DNA from: Saccoglossus kowalevskii
Lineage: Eukaryota; Hemichordata; Enteropneusta; Harrimaniidae
Assembly (NCBI RefSeq): GCF_000003605.2
Contig: NW_003112980.1
Coordinates: 81,699 to 106,214, forward strand
Direction: 5' to 3'
DNA length: 24,516 bases
Under the pieces are notes generated by a model. The model did not search any database, was not told the origin of the DNA, and was given only the letters and a program-made list of their open reading frames with translations. Of the stretch, positions 1 through 10,639 are shown in pieces. The first letter of the stretch is position 1. The number at the start of each line of letters is the position of its first letter. The position numbers and the translations under genes were made by a program.

Positions 1-74
1 TGGTATTAGCCCTATAACACCCGACTAGGCAATGGATTTGCAGACTGTGTATTTGTCTTGATAAATAAACTTAC

Positions 75-196
75 GATATGTTTGGTTGTCCAACAGCATG
101 GGCTGTCGACTGTTTACTGATACTGGCTGTAGGCGTCCAGCTGGTCGTGACGATGATGTGGATGAAGATGCTGAAGGACCAGCAGGTGGTTTTTCT
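75..196 (-). CDS. possible internal coding exon, Ser/Pro-rich; may belong to the SH2B-like gene
   Basis: Between an acceptor (TTGCATTATAG) and a donor (GTAAGT) lies a 122-nt stretch open on the minus strand. It reads EKPPAGPSASSSTSSSRP, then AGRLQPVSVNSRQPMLLDNQTY. It is visibly GC-richer than flanking sequence. Ser/Pro-rich, disordered composition is usual for the PH-SH2 linker and C-tail of SH2B proteins, and the strand matches. The exon needs two bases of a split codon before it and leaves one base at the end, so it cannot follow the phase-0 exon at 9423-9524 directly; at least one further exon would have to intervene. No domain is recognisable and the polypyrimidine tract is weak. It could instead be an exon of another gene or chance. 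The short ORF extends past the donor but loses its coding-like composition there. Confidence 0.42.
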
Positions 197-1993
197 CTAT
201 AATGCAAGCAAATGAGTTCAATATTGTCTAGTCTATGTTCAATGATATCTTAATATCTAAGAAAATAAATCATTGTAAATGACATAGTCCCAGTCTATAC
301 TTTATGTTCATTGATATTTTTAAAGAATTTCAGATTACGCTTAAAGGTCCCTATGTAGACATGTATAAATACATTTGCTTTTTTACACAAAATTCAAACA
401 TGAATGACCACAGCTCTTAAAAAAAAAGGTTTGGGATAATAATTTAGACTCAGAGAAACAGATAGAGAATACATGTGGTGCAATCCATTATGCCAAGCTT
501 GATTGTAAACCTTACTATGATAATCTTTAAATTATTAATTTAATCACACTCAGGTCAGATATTTTAGCAAATGTACTGTGCTATATTTCTGTTATACACT
601 GCACTGTGGTGTTATTTTGTTATATTTAGCCATAGTCTCAGGTATAATTATATAACATGCATATAATGGTCAACTTACCGTGGTGTAATTTTGTTATACT
701 CTGTATCTTTTTTAATACAATCTTTTATTATATTTAGCCATACTCTCATCTCGGGTACATTGGCAGCCTCTATAACATACTCCATTGTATTTGCAGTCTG
801 CAATAAACAAGTTTTGAATAATTAGTTTTACGATTGACTTTATTAAATTAATTAGTTTTAAGATCGGCCTTTTAGCATACAAAATTAAGGTGAAATCTTT
901 ACTGCTAAAAGTCGATGATTACAAAAAAGTTTGGCAATACACACAAGATGCCTCACTTGTATCTAGAAAAGCAAAAACCGTGTCAAAACACAATTTCAAG
1001 CATATTTTTGCGATGCTTCACGGCTTAGGCAGAGATTATAACTATGTCTGTACTAAGACAAAAACAACAAATTTTGCAAGTAGGTAAAATACACATCAAC
1101 TGTTATCATTTTGAAAGTTGTTTAAAGTATTTTAATACTTGTTTTCACTATATAATAATGCACTTTTCCAGCCAAACACCATATATGCCATAGGTTTTTA
1201 CCATACTTCAACTTCGATAATCATGAAATTCACTCCCACAATGTATTGTGGTGGTGTCCAGTATTAGAACATATTGGTAACTGTCAGCAGTTACCACATG
1301 ACATTCTGATTGGTTATTGACATTCTTGGCCTATCACAGTTGTAGGTCAACTCAGCATGATAGATATGAGCTTTGTAAGAAGCCATCTCAATCATTAACT
1401 CAAGGCAAAACTTGATTTACACATTTAATGTATAGAACTATAACTAATAAGCAACGCAGGTAACTTAAAAAAGTATTTTTTTGTGTGTATGTGAATGGTT
1501 TTTGATTGTGAGGGATGATTAATTTTTCCTGCCATCTCTTAACCTTTTCCTCAAGGGTGTTTTGTTCTCATCTAAAGCCTAAATTAGCATTGAACCATCA
1601 GCCTAAGAAGGAACATAATATGAAAAAAAAAAAAAAAAAAAAATTGAAAAAAATGCAATTTTAGAATTTTGGAAGCAAATAAATGACAATAATCTGTCCT
1701 CACCATGAATGCTGTTCTATTTTTCATGGAATGATTTTAAAAAAAATATTCCTTTCAGTACACAATGAAGCAAGAGTAATCTGTGAACTTTGAGCACTAC
1801 ACAATATAATTCAACAACACATGGGTCTGATTGATAATCAACAACTTTTACAGCAATTGTACTTTGCATTTGTACTAGCCAGGGTGAAGAGAATTGCTGT
1901 AATGTATGTTGGGTCAACCATTAATCCAATTGTCAAAAAAAAAAAATGTTATTTCTATTTTCTTTTGTAGCTTATTGTTATTTAGTAGAACAT
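197..1993. other. AT-rich non-coding stretch
   Basis: No gene is supported. A degenerate duplication occurs at about 606-660 and 680-780 (shared GTGGTG.TATTTTGTTATA-like and TTTAGCCATA words). A 16-nt palindromic stem GGTAACTG/CAGTTACC lies at 1276-1295. A 21-base poly-A (1623-1643) could be a retroposon tail, but no source element is recognised. Presumed SH2B intron. Confidence 0.6.
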
Positions 1994-2288
1994 TTTCTGT
2001 TCACTGCCAGATCTCATGCTAGGAATGAAATCGTACATAAAAACAGATATCAACGTCAAAACATCGCATATGATTCAACAAATGTGAAATTTTGGGAGTA
2101 TTTTCACGCCTAATAATGTGCTATACACATTTGAATGATGGTCAATTTTTATAGAATAAGGGTAACGCAATATTGCCCTCTCAAAGATCAGCATAATTTT
2201 TGACATTGAGCTATATATGTTTGATTTTTGCCAAATGTTTGGTAGTATGCCTTTCATACCATTCATGAGATCTGACAGTGAACAGAAA
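1994..2288. mobile_element. possible 295-bp element with 25-nt inverted repeats
   Basis: The arms 1994-2018 and 2264-2288 are inverted repeats matching at 24 of 25 bases (core TGTTCACTG, then CAGATCTCATG). The internal sequence is AT-rich and non-coding. Chance occurrence of arms this good at this spacing is negligible. No clear target-site duplication is seen at the arm ends, so the true element borders may lie elsewhere, or it may be an inverted duplication. Confidence 0.55.
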
Positions 2289-3149
2289 CCACCTACAGGT
2301 ATTACCTTGTTTTCTATGTATAACAACTGATATAAAAGCGGTCTCTTTGAAACTCAGAATCATAAACATGCTACGTGCTATACTGACCACATGTATCAAT
2401 AAGTAGACTAGGTTCAATCATTTACTCCACACATGTGTACAAGTCTTTAAAATGTCACGATCACTCAGCATTCATGCACATATGCACGGCATTCAAGAGG
2501 TTAATAGAAATGTCAAAAAGCTAAGTCAATTATCATTCTGTTATTTCATATAACAATGTCTAAAATATTACAGAATAAATGTGCAAATGTAGTTTTCTAC
2601 AAAACAGGTCCTCCTAAACTAATAAGGTTTATTACTTAATAAGGACTGAGAATTTGTAATAAATGGTTAAGATTGTTAATAGTTTGATATTATGATTTTA
2701 TGTTCGAGAAATAATCTTGAAAAAAAAAATTGATAAACAGGTGGAATCGATAACCTCATTAACTATATATTAAGTAGTATTATATTGTATACTGCCTGAA
2801 ATGCTGTATTTTTATTGGTCGATCAGTAACACATGCAGCTTTGTTATTGTCTGTACTGCTTGAGGTCAGTACAAGAGGATACGAACAAGGCTGTGTTTGT
2901 CACTCACCAACATTCAATGTTTTCCCTGTGTTTATGTGAACAGTTTAAACAAATCCACCATTATTTGTTCATGTTAAGAAATCTTAGTCATTTTCATCTG
3001 AAAATCTGCTTACTACGGTAATAGGTTTCTACGTTTGCATGTTGTTCTTCTATGTGTAACTGGACTACAAGCATCCATGTCACGCTAACCACCTTGTCTA
3101 TTTATTTCTTTTCAAGATTACACGTACCACGAAATGTGTATTTCATTTT
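2289..3149. other. AT-rich stretch, nothing recognised
   Basis: Only short unsupported frames occur here. No repeat structure, exon or RNA gene is apparent. Confidence 0.6.
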
Positions 3150-3540
3150 TGGACAGTTTATTTATGCTTGCTGTTTTCAACAAGAATTTGAAAATATCAC
3201 TTTTCAACAAAAATATTCATTGAAAATTGAGGATATCATTACAAAAGTAACAAATCTGAAAGCGGTCCACATGTAGTACATATATATATAATATCAAAGC
3301 ACTCAGACTCAAAAAATCGGAAAACATCACTTATCCACAAAAATTACAAAAATATTCGTCAAAATTAGAGAATTAAAGATATCGTCATAAAATGAACAAA
3401 TCTTAGAGAGGTCTGCCCAGGGTATATATACACCAAGTATCAAAGCAATAAGAATTGTAGTTTTCAAGAAGAAGTTGAAAATGTAAAAAGTTGACATGAA
3501 CAACATACACTCAACAAAGTCGACAGCAGAGCTAAAATAA
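3150..3540 (+). mobile_element. degenerate relative of the 158-bp-core element
   Basis: Two diverged core units (marker word near 3247 and 3396, about 149 bp apart) share long words with the array at 4091-4935, including ATCAAAGCA, TTAGAGAATT and AAAATATTC. The block ends with CAACAAAGTCGACAGC then AGAGCTAAAA, the decayed version of the hairpin end at 4904-4935. The left border is uncertain. It is older than the downstream element. Confidence 0.55.
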
Positions 3541-4090
3541 AGTCTGCACTGCCCATTATTGCATGAAAACAAGAGTCTGCTTAAATAGTGAAGTTGACAT
3601 ACTATTAACTGATTTATAACCATTTTGAAAAGTGATGAATATTGACAGTCAGGAATGGATAATAGGGTCTGTGATAATTATTTTTTAATTAAATTATATA
3701 ATTATTTTTAGAGATTAAAAAATTTATTCTGAGACATGCACACCTAAAATAGTAATATGATGTAAAAACATCTTTATGACATGTACGTGTAATCTCACTG
3801 AATAAACTGGTGTCTGTATATATCATAATTAATTTTATTACTCTGGCATGAGAAAAAGTTGTAAATTTTCTGATTTACTCGTTCAGCTTGTTCTTACAGG
3901 TACATGTAACCGATATAAGGAATGGGGCAGTCATTCCACAACACACATTAGTCAGTTGGGAGATCAAACTTGCTGCCTTCTGGGTATATATATATATTGT
4001 GAAAGGGTTAATTCATGACACATGATACTTTGTGGCTCAATGTTGCATGATGTATAATATAAATTTTAACAAGCAGCCTATCGGCTGAGA
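3541..4090. other. AT-rich stretch between two related mobile elements
   Basis: No gene or clear repeat is seen; there is a short TATATATA run near 3984. It separates the degenerate and the better-preserved core-repeat elements. Confidence 0.55.
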
Positions 4091-4935
4091 TAGCTCCGCT
4101 GTTAGCAATGCACATTTCAATTAAAGAACTGAAGACATCATTAGAAAATGAACAATATGAATAGTATCAAAGCAATCGGACTTACAGTTTTTAACAAGAA
4201 GTCGAAAATATCACTTTTTACCAAAAATTACAAAAATATTCACCAAAATAAATTAATTAGAGAATTGAAGACATCATCACAAAACGAACAAATCTGAGAG
4301 AGGTCCACATGTAGTACCTATATATGTAATATCAAAGCAATCGGACTTGCGGTTTTTAACAAGAAGTCAAAAATATCACTTTTTACCAAAAATGACAAAA
4401 ATATTCACCAAAATTAGAGAATTGAAGATATCATCACGAAATAAACAAATCTGAGAGAGGTCCACATGTAGTACCTATATATGTAGTATCAAAGCAATTG
4501 GACTTGCGGTTTTTAACAAGAAGTCGAAAATATCACTTTTCACCCAAAAATGACAAAAATATTCACCAAAATTAGAGAATTGAAGATATCATCACGAAAT
4601 GAACAAATCTGAGAGAGGTCCACATGTAGTACCTATAAATATGTAATATCAAAGCAATTGCACTTGCGGTTTTTAACAAGAAGTCGAAAATATCAGTTTT
4701 TACCAAAAATGACAAAAATATTCACCAAAATTAGAGAATTAAAGATATCAACATGAAATGAACAAACCTAAGAGAGGTCTACCCAAGGTACATATACACC
4801 AAGTATCAAAGCATTTAGGCTTGTAGTTTTCAAGAAGAAGTCGAAAAAGTAAAACATTGACACGGACGACGGACGACGACGACGGACAATCACTCATATG
4901 ATAAGCTCCGCTCGACAAAGTCGACAGCGGAGCTA
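4091..4935 (+). mobile_element. Helentron-like non-autonomous element with 158-bp core repeats
   Basis: The left end carries TAGCTCCGCTGT (4091-4102), exactly inverted at the right end as ACAGCGGAGCTA (4924-4935). Between them are about four core repeats of 157-159 bp; the word GAGAGAGGTCC marks successive units near 4296, 4453 and 4611, with a variant near 4770. A GAC/GACGG-rich stretch follows (about 4862-4886), then a terminal hairpin at 4904-4934 with a 9-bp outer stem and a CGAC/GTCG inner stem. Inverted ends, tandem core, short simple repeat and 3' hairpin form the plan known for Helentron-derived non-autonomous elements, including the bivalve pearl family. Assignment is by architecture only. 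No protein is encoded. Confidence 0.6.
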
Positions 4936-5013
4936 AAAAGCCAGATGTCCTTTTTTGGAGGAATGTAATCTGGGATATTTTAAACATTGAAATAAATATT
5001 GAAGATTGTGTAT

Positions 5014-5735
5014 GCACTACTGGGGCTGAACCTTGCATCACAGGGGTTGAACCATGCACCACTGGGGTTGAACCATGTACCACTGGGGTTGAAACATGCA
5101 CCACTGGGGTTAAACCATGCACCACTGGGGTTAAACCATGCACCACTGGGGTTAAACCATGTACCACTGGGGTTGAAACATGTACCACTGGGGTTGAAAC
5201 ATGTACCACTGGGGTTGAACCATGCACCACTGGGGTTGAACCATGCACCACTGGGGTTGAACCATGCACCACTGGGGTTGAACCATGCACCACTAGGGTT
5301 AAACCATGTACCACTGGGGTCGAACCATGTACCACTGGGGTTGAACCATGCATCACTGGGGTTGAACCATGCATCACTGGGGTTAAAACATGTACCACTG
5401 GGGTTGAACCATGCACCACTGGGGTTAAAACATGTACCACTGGGGTTGAACCATGCACCACTGGGGTTGAAACATGTACCACTGGGGTTGAAACATGTAC
5501 TACTGGGGTTGAACCATGTACCACTGGGGTTGAACCATGTACCACTGGGGTTAAACCATGTACCACTGGGGTTAAACCATGTACCACTGGGGTTAAACCA
5601 TGTACCACTGGGGTTGAAACATGTACCACTGAGGATGAACCATGTACCACTGGGGTTGAACCATGTACCACTGGGGTTAAACCATGTACCACTGGGGTTA
5701 AACCATGTACCACTGGGGTTGAACCATGCAGTACT
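5014..5735. repeat. 21-bp minisatellite, about 34 copies
   Basis: The unit CCACTGGGGTTGAACCATG plus two bases repeats with a 21-bp period across about 720 bp. Variants are mostly GTTGAA/GTTAAA, ACCATG/AACATG and GCA/GTA. Because 21 is divisible by three, one reading frame on each strand stays open (seven-residue units such as TPVVHGS), but it has no domain or credible start and lies in a presumed SH2B intron. Treated as non-coding satellite DNA that directly follows the Helentron-like element. Confidence 0.9.
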
Positions 5736-6112
5736 GCTGTGTTTACACTATTAATTATCCAAAAGTATCTCACACTTATGCCGGACGTGCCAGTGAACAC
5801 GTTCAAACCTTTTTCCTAGATACATAAACTACAAACTAAGAATATCTGCCCTGGAATCATTGCTATGATTGCAATGCAAATACTTTATTTATTTATTATT
5901 ATAAGTATACTCATAACTCTGAGCATCTATGTAACGAACAAACAAACACATGCTCAATACATGTATATGTGTATGATTTTTTTTTCCTGTATCAAAATAA
6001 AACAAAACAAAAACATACATACAAACTTTGGTCTGGAAAAATACCTCAATGCTGTTGAAAACTTCGTAGATAAAGCTGCTCTAACTAAATTAATGCTCAC
6101 ACATGTACTCAA
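5736..6112. other. non-coding stretch between minisatellite and MITE
   Basis: AT-rich with short frames only; nothing recognised. Confidence 0.55.
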
Positions 6113-6349
6113 CGTTTCACCACCAGTTCCCTCTTTTTATCACAAATTCTCCAAAATATTACTGTTTATAGTCTACACTTTCCTTCAGAAAATTGGAACA
6201 AAAATGGCCAATTTTTTTTAGTAAAAACTGAAAATTTACTCAAATGTTGTCTGTTGGCTCTAAAATTAAAGTTCATTTCCAAAGATATCAAAGAATATGT
6301 AAGAAAAAATTGCAGACAAATTTGGGCGAGAAGGTCTGGTGGTAAAAAG
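6113..6349. mobile_element. second, more diverged copy of the TTAA-type MITE
   Basis: This 237-bp block aligns along its whole length with 23067-23280: the TTTCACCACCAGTTCCCTCT left end, the CTTTCCTTCAGAA block, the TGTCTGTTGG block and the GTCTGGTGGT right end. The left flank is TCAA and the right flank TTAA, so one target site has mutated. Its ends read CGTTTCACCACCAG and CTGGTGGTAAAAAG. It contains no coding sequence. It sits in the region downstream of SH2B exon 2. Confidence 0.7.
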
Positions 6350-7387
6350 TTAAAACTGAAGCAGGCAAACACATTTGACAAAAAATGTCTCAGCTTTCTG
6401 TAAAGGACAAGCAAATTGAGGATGAATGTCATTACATTATACAATGTCAGACTGAAATTTGTTGAAACCAAGATGACAAATAAAACAGATTTAGATCATG
6501 AAAACAAATGATAATCACATTTAATGGAGTGAAACTGTTAGCCATAAAACAAATTTGGAAGATGTTGACAAACTTGTTTTCAGTTATCTTTATTTATTTT
6601 TTATTTTAAGCATAATTGCATTTTTGTCTAGATCCCAAATGAGGACATGATTTAAAAAGTATTTTATTATTAATATTACAGTACATGAATGAGGGAGTGA
6701 ACATCTGCTGATGTGGAGCTTAAGTTGTGACACACATCCTGACATGCTGGTCTGCGTAGGTAACAGGATAGCTGAACCAAGGACCTAGTACATGTACATG
6801 CATGAATGTGTGGGTGGGTGTGTCTCTTAAACAGCAATCATGTGAGATCACAAAGGGATCCAGTTGAACAAAAATATATACCAGAAGATTTATTTAAAAA
6901 TTTGAGAGCAACATTTTAATGACATATAATAAAGTATTTTGTGCTGACACATGCAGGGAAACTAATTATTAAAAAAAAATGATTTTATTATTTGACAAAG
7001 CAACTACATAAAGCTGGTAAACAGCTACTAACTGCTGCTTACTGCTATATTTATACATATTATTCATACCAATATTACATTTTAATCCTTTAATACTATT
7101 TTGTATCAAATAATCAACGCTATTTTTAATTCTAATAGTTCTATTTTTAAAAACATTTTATTGATTTATTTTTGGAAACAGGAACTGTACATGCACGTTC
7201 CAACATATTCAAAAACAGGATGCTATCCCCTCGATGCTATCTTTTTACATTTAAACTTTTTTCAATTTCAGGTTTTTTCATTTTTTATCTTGTACAATAT
7301 ATTAAAAAAAAAAACATGTTTTGCCCAGCATACATAACAAATAGAAGGATCTGCCTTTTAATTGCACTCATCTAGAAAGTACATTCC

Positions 7388-7426
<39 letters not shown>

Positions 7427-7672
7427 TTCAAATAAATAAAATTAAAACTAAAGGAGTTTAAATGCTTATTAATTAATTAATTTTTGTACATTCTGACATG
7501 AATGAAGTGATTAGCAACAACAATACTTGTTTGTTGCGCGGGTTCACAAAAATTGAGTTTAATTGTCAAAATCAATGAAGTGTTTCAGACCTAAGTAATT
7601 GTTTCGTCTCTCACACATGTCTTGTCTGCATTTAGAAGGAAGAATTACAGACTGTATTAAATTATTATTCAC
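6350..7672. other. AT-rich non-coding stretch
   Basis: Apart from the TTTA run at 7388-7429 nothing is recognised. A minus-strand frame around 6700-6890 is open for about 57 codons and is slightly GC-richer, but has no start codon, domain or convincing splice sites for SH2B. Confidence 0.55.
7388..7429. repeat. (TTTA)n microsatellite
   Basis: About ten TTTA units in a row; a second such run is at 8667-8702. Confidence 0.95.
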
Positions 7673-8231
7673 AGGAGCACAACAATCATGAAATCATCTA
7701 TGAGTACATCAGGTTATCATAGGTACACACTACTTGTCATCAGTGAAGCACAACAATCATGAAATCATCTATGAGTACATCAGGTTATCATAGGTACACA
7801 CATACTTGTCATCAGTGGAGCACAACAATCATGAAATCATCCATGAGTACATCAGGTTATCATAGGTACACACTACTTGTCATCAGTGGAGCACAACAAT
7901 CATGAAATCATCTATGAGTACATCAGGTTATCATAGGTACACACTACTTGTCATCAGTGAAGCACAACAATCATGAAATCATTTATGAGTACATCAGGTT
8001 ATCATAGGTACACACTACTTGTCATCAGTGAAGCACAACAATCATGAAATCATTTATGAGTACATCAGGTCATCATAGGTACACACTACTTGTCATCAGT
8101 GAAGCACAACAATCATGAAATCATCTACGAGTACTTCAGGTTATCATAGGTACACACTACTTGTCATCAGTGAAGCACAACAATCATGAAATCATTTATG
8201 AGTATATATTAGGTTATCATAGGTACACACT
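7673..8231. repeat. 71-bp tandem repeat, eight copies
   Basis: The unit begins AGCACAACAATCATGAAATC and repeats at about 7684, 7755, 7827, 7898, 7969, 8040, 8111 and 8182. Copies differ by only a few substitutions (ATCTATGAG/ATTTATGAG, TACATCAGG/TACTTCAGG), and one has an extra base pair, giving one 72-bp step. The last copy decays after the TACACACTACT word. Recent, homogeneous array with no coding or RNA feature recognised. Confidence 0.9.
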
Positions 8232-8666
8232 ACTCCATCAACTGTTCAAATCCCATGACTTTTCAGTCTATTCTAGGACTGTACAAACCCTGAATGTGTT
8301 TTCATTATTTTTATTTCATTGTTTTCACATTAATTCAACTGTTAAGTCTTTTACATAGTTTTACATTCCACTAAGAAGCAATTTGCAACAACAACAACAA
8401 CAACTATATTTTTATTTATGTGTTTATTCTTAAAATACAATTAGCATATGAAGCCATTATTTCCGAAGGTAGCTCGTTTTTTTTTTCAGCTCGCAATATG
8501 AACATTAACAACACAATACTTGATTATCTTGAGTTCTCCTTTTTATAGGATACCATTCTCTCAAATCAGATACTGTGTGTTTAATAGTCTAGACAGAATG
8601 AACATGAACTGTAGCTTGTATCAAATGCAAGGTCAACATCCTTACAATGCAATCATATTTATTTCC

Positions 8667-8701
<35 letters not shown>

Positions 8702-8702
8702 C
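8667..8702. repeat. (TTTA)n microsatellite
   Basis: About nine TTTA units, 40 bp left of the MITE at 8746. A short CAA/AAC run lies at about 8386-8403. Confidence 0.95.
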
Positions 8703-8745
8703 TCTGTATTTCTATGTTTAGTTCTATGTACTATTTATTTACTGT

Positions 8746-8929
8746 TACCGTAAAATCTGTATTAGAAGCCGCATCCCTAATAGAAGCCATACCCATACTT
8801 TTTGAACAATTGATACCTAAAAATTCACCATTTCTCATATGTGTAGATGCTCTAATAGAAGCCGCATCCCCTCTGTTGCATTGTACCATTTTATTAGAAG
8901 CCGCGGCTTTTAATACAGATTTTACAGTA
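8746..8929. mobile_element. MITE with TACYGTAAAATC ends and internal GAAGCCGC repeats
   Basis: Terminal inverted repeats of 27 nt (8746-8772 and 8903-8929) match with two mismatches; the left begins TACCGTAAAATCTGTATT and the right, reverse-complemented, begins TACTGTAAAATCTGTATT. Inside, the word ATTAGAAGCC or AATAGAAGCC recurs four times (about 8761, 8779, 8851, 8892). The body has no stop codons in one frame on each strand, but nothing suggests a protein. The target-site duplication is not clear. Confidence 0.7.
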
Positions 8930-9422
8930 TAACTCGTCTTTGTAGCATTTTTTGTAATAATCAATTGTGTAAGGTGAATACTACACCTTTGTATTTTTTT
9001 TTCCCATTGAAATAATTGTATACAGGGGAACAGACTTGTCTAGCATTACGATTGCTATCTTCTGTTACCCCAGCCATGGATCAGTTGCTCATTTTATTTT
9101 ATTTTATTTTTTAATATTTATTATTTCGCAATGTACTCTCTTGTCGTATGTTTTTAGTTCTTTGTACTACCTGTAATCTATAGCAAATAAATAAATACTA
9201 AATACATGTATAACATGTATTAATTTCAGGGTTCTCAGGAGGCCATTAAAGAATACAATAGAGATGCTTAACACATTGTATTGTTATGCAAATTAACCAA
9301 TACTCTCTGGGGTTTTTAAGCTAGACACTGAATTCATATTCAACTTTTGACTCAGACTGACACAGCATTATTCAAACTTATAAAGAATTTGAAATTAAGA
9401 GTAAGTGTATTGAACAACTCAC
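8930..9422. other. intron sequence just downstream of SH2B exon 2
   Basis: Begins (in transcript sense) with the GTGAGT donor at 9417-9422. T-rich runs near 8990 and 9090; no exon found. Confidence 0.7.
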
Positions 9423-9524
9423 CTTTAGTACAAATGTATTTTCTAGATCAGGAAGTTCTAAGGCAGTAGTCTCTCTGGCTTCTTTAATAAGAAAACAAAA
9501 AATACCATTCTTGGGTTTGTGAGA
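9423..9524 (-). CDS. SH2B: SH2B-family adaptor, second coding exon (middle of PH domain)
   Basis: This 102-nt exon encodes 34 residues (219-252 of the predicted protein). It starts after a pyrimidine-rich acceptor ending TTTCAATTCCAG and ends AAG before GTGAGT. Both boundaries are phase 0, matching the donor of the first exon. The peptide begins SHKPKNG and ends TTALELPDLENTFVLK. This aligns with the PH-domain segment of human SH2B1 containing TTTALEMPDRENTFVVK, which directly follows the FVPPK motif corresponding to the end of exon 1. It would continue PH strands 4-6. The surrounding sequence is non-coding in all frames. The next exon should begin with a Val-Glu type sequence and end the PH domain with its C-terminal helix tryptophan; I could not find it. 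Confidence 0.9.
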
Positions 9525-9670
9525 CTGGAATTGAAACATAAAAATGAATAAATCACTGAGAGTGAGGTGAGTAGTGAAGCAATAAACAAACACACACCAT
9601 GTGACTTGTTATTTGTGAAGCAATCAGATGTATCATATTTGCTCTATTCAATGCATGTATAAACCAATTG

Positions 9671-9672
<2 letters not shown>

Positions 9673-9703
<31 letters not shown>
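9673..9703. repeat. (AT)n microsatellite
   Basis: About 15 AT dinucleotides, 150 bp upstream (in transcript sense) of the SH2B exon 2 acceptor. Confidence 0.95.
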
Positions 9704-9704
<1 letters not shown>

Positions 9705-10639
9705 TTATTAATTAAGCAAGAGTTGGCAGAGCCATCTCGATGCTGGGAAAATAAGAGTTTTAAAGGTGTGTTTTGGAGCAATGAATTGGCGAACAGACAG
9801 AAAAGCAATTTCAAAGACTTTGACTGTTTTAATGAAAACTTGAAGTATACATGAGGTTACGTATTATTTATTTATTTTGGAAACTAAATTTTTAACTGAA
9901 GGAATTAAACTAAATTAAATAATCATGTTAGAAATGACTACTGCTCCACTCCGGACGTTTAATTGTACTTAGCATATGTTACTATATAGTCACAATCAAC
10001 CAATTCGAGAAAAACAGTCAACAATGACTAAATGCATGGTCACAGCCAAATCGCTGTTTAATTGAAATAAAAAAAAAATCAAAGAAAACAGAGAACTCTA
10101 AGACAGAAAAAGAAACACGAGCGATGTAGTCAAACAGGCATTATGTCAACCATGTTTGTTTCACCTCAATACAGTATTACCCACGATGCACTATTCCCAT
10201 AAACATGGGTATGTGGAAGTTCATAGCCAACTACTACTAGGTACAGTACTAATAGTGCTTAAATAAGAGAAGAAAATTTTCATTGTGCTTGGAAGTCAGC
10301 ATATAATTATAAGATGATTTAAGATAGGTAATAACATGTTTAATGAGTTTTATTTCTGATGTATATATATTCATGATATACTTAAATTTTTCAATATTAC
10401 TGGCAGACTGGAAATTGTTCAGTGATGACCATATATAGTTTCTCTCAATCTGTATTATAGAGTTTACAGGATGTAATGAAAGAAGAAGATGGATACAAAC
10501 TACACCACCGAGTGTAGTAGACATAACCCTAATAGCAATAGGAAGTTCGAAGAAAGCTAATACAGTTGATTTACAACAGACGAAGTAAATAGAAATCACT
10601 TTTCAGTCCTGTTGAGGCACAAACGTATTTAAATGAGAG

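Noticed and set aside
1717-1917. Minus-strand peptide with TLQQFSSPWLVQMQSTI, vaguely like the PH C-terminal helix of SH2B
   Set aside because: No preceding Val-Glu...Glu-Tyr strand in frame, a stop just upstream and no coherent splice sites; similarity is short enough for chance.
4748-5806. Long minus-strand frame (352 codons) of TPVVHGS-type heptads
   Set aside because: It is the 21-bp minisatellite read in a frame kept open by its period; flanking parts belong to a mobile element and non-coding DNA, and the opposite strand is open too.
5865-6221. 118-codon plus-strand frame
   Set aside because: Its second part overlaps the TTAA-type MITE and the first part is low-complexity; not a gene.
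6690-6890. Minus-strand open frame containing PWFSYPVTYADQH, superficially like an SH2 start
   Set aside because: Only the PWF resembles an SH2 domain; no FLVR motif follows and a stop ends the frame soon after.
7673-8231. Regularly spaced repeats considered as a CRISPR array
   Set aside because: The whole 71-bp unit is conserved with no unique spacers; it is a plain tandem repeat in a eukaryotic genome.
8241-8256. GTTCAAATCCC word resembling a tRNA T-arm
   Set aside because: No upstream A and B box arrangement or cloverleaf partner stems were found.
8714-8964. Overlapping frames on both strands with repeated LIEA/AAS motifs
   Set aside because: They are translations of the GAAGCCGC-repeat MITE at 8746-8929.
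10249-10599. 116-codon minus-strand frame in SH2B intron 1
   Set aside because: No domain and AT-driven composition; with roughly 35% GC about one frame this long is expected by chance in a window of this size.
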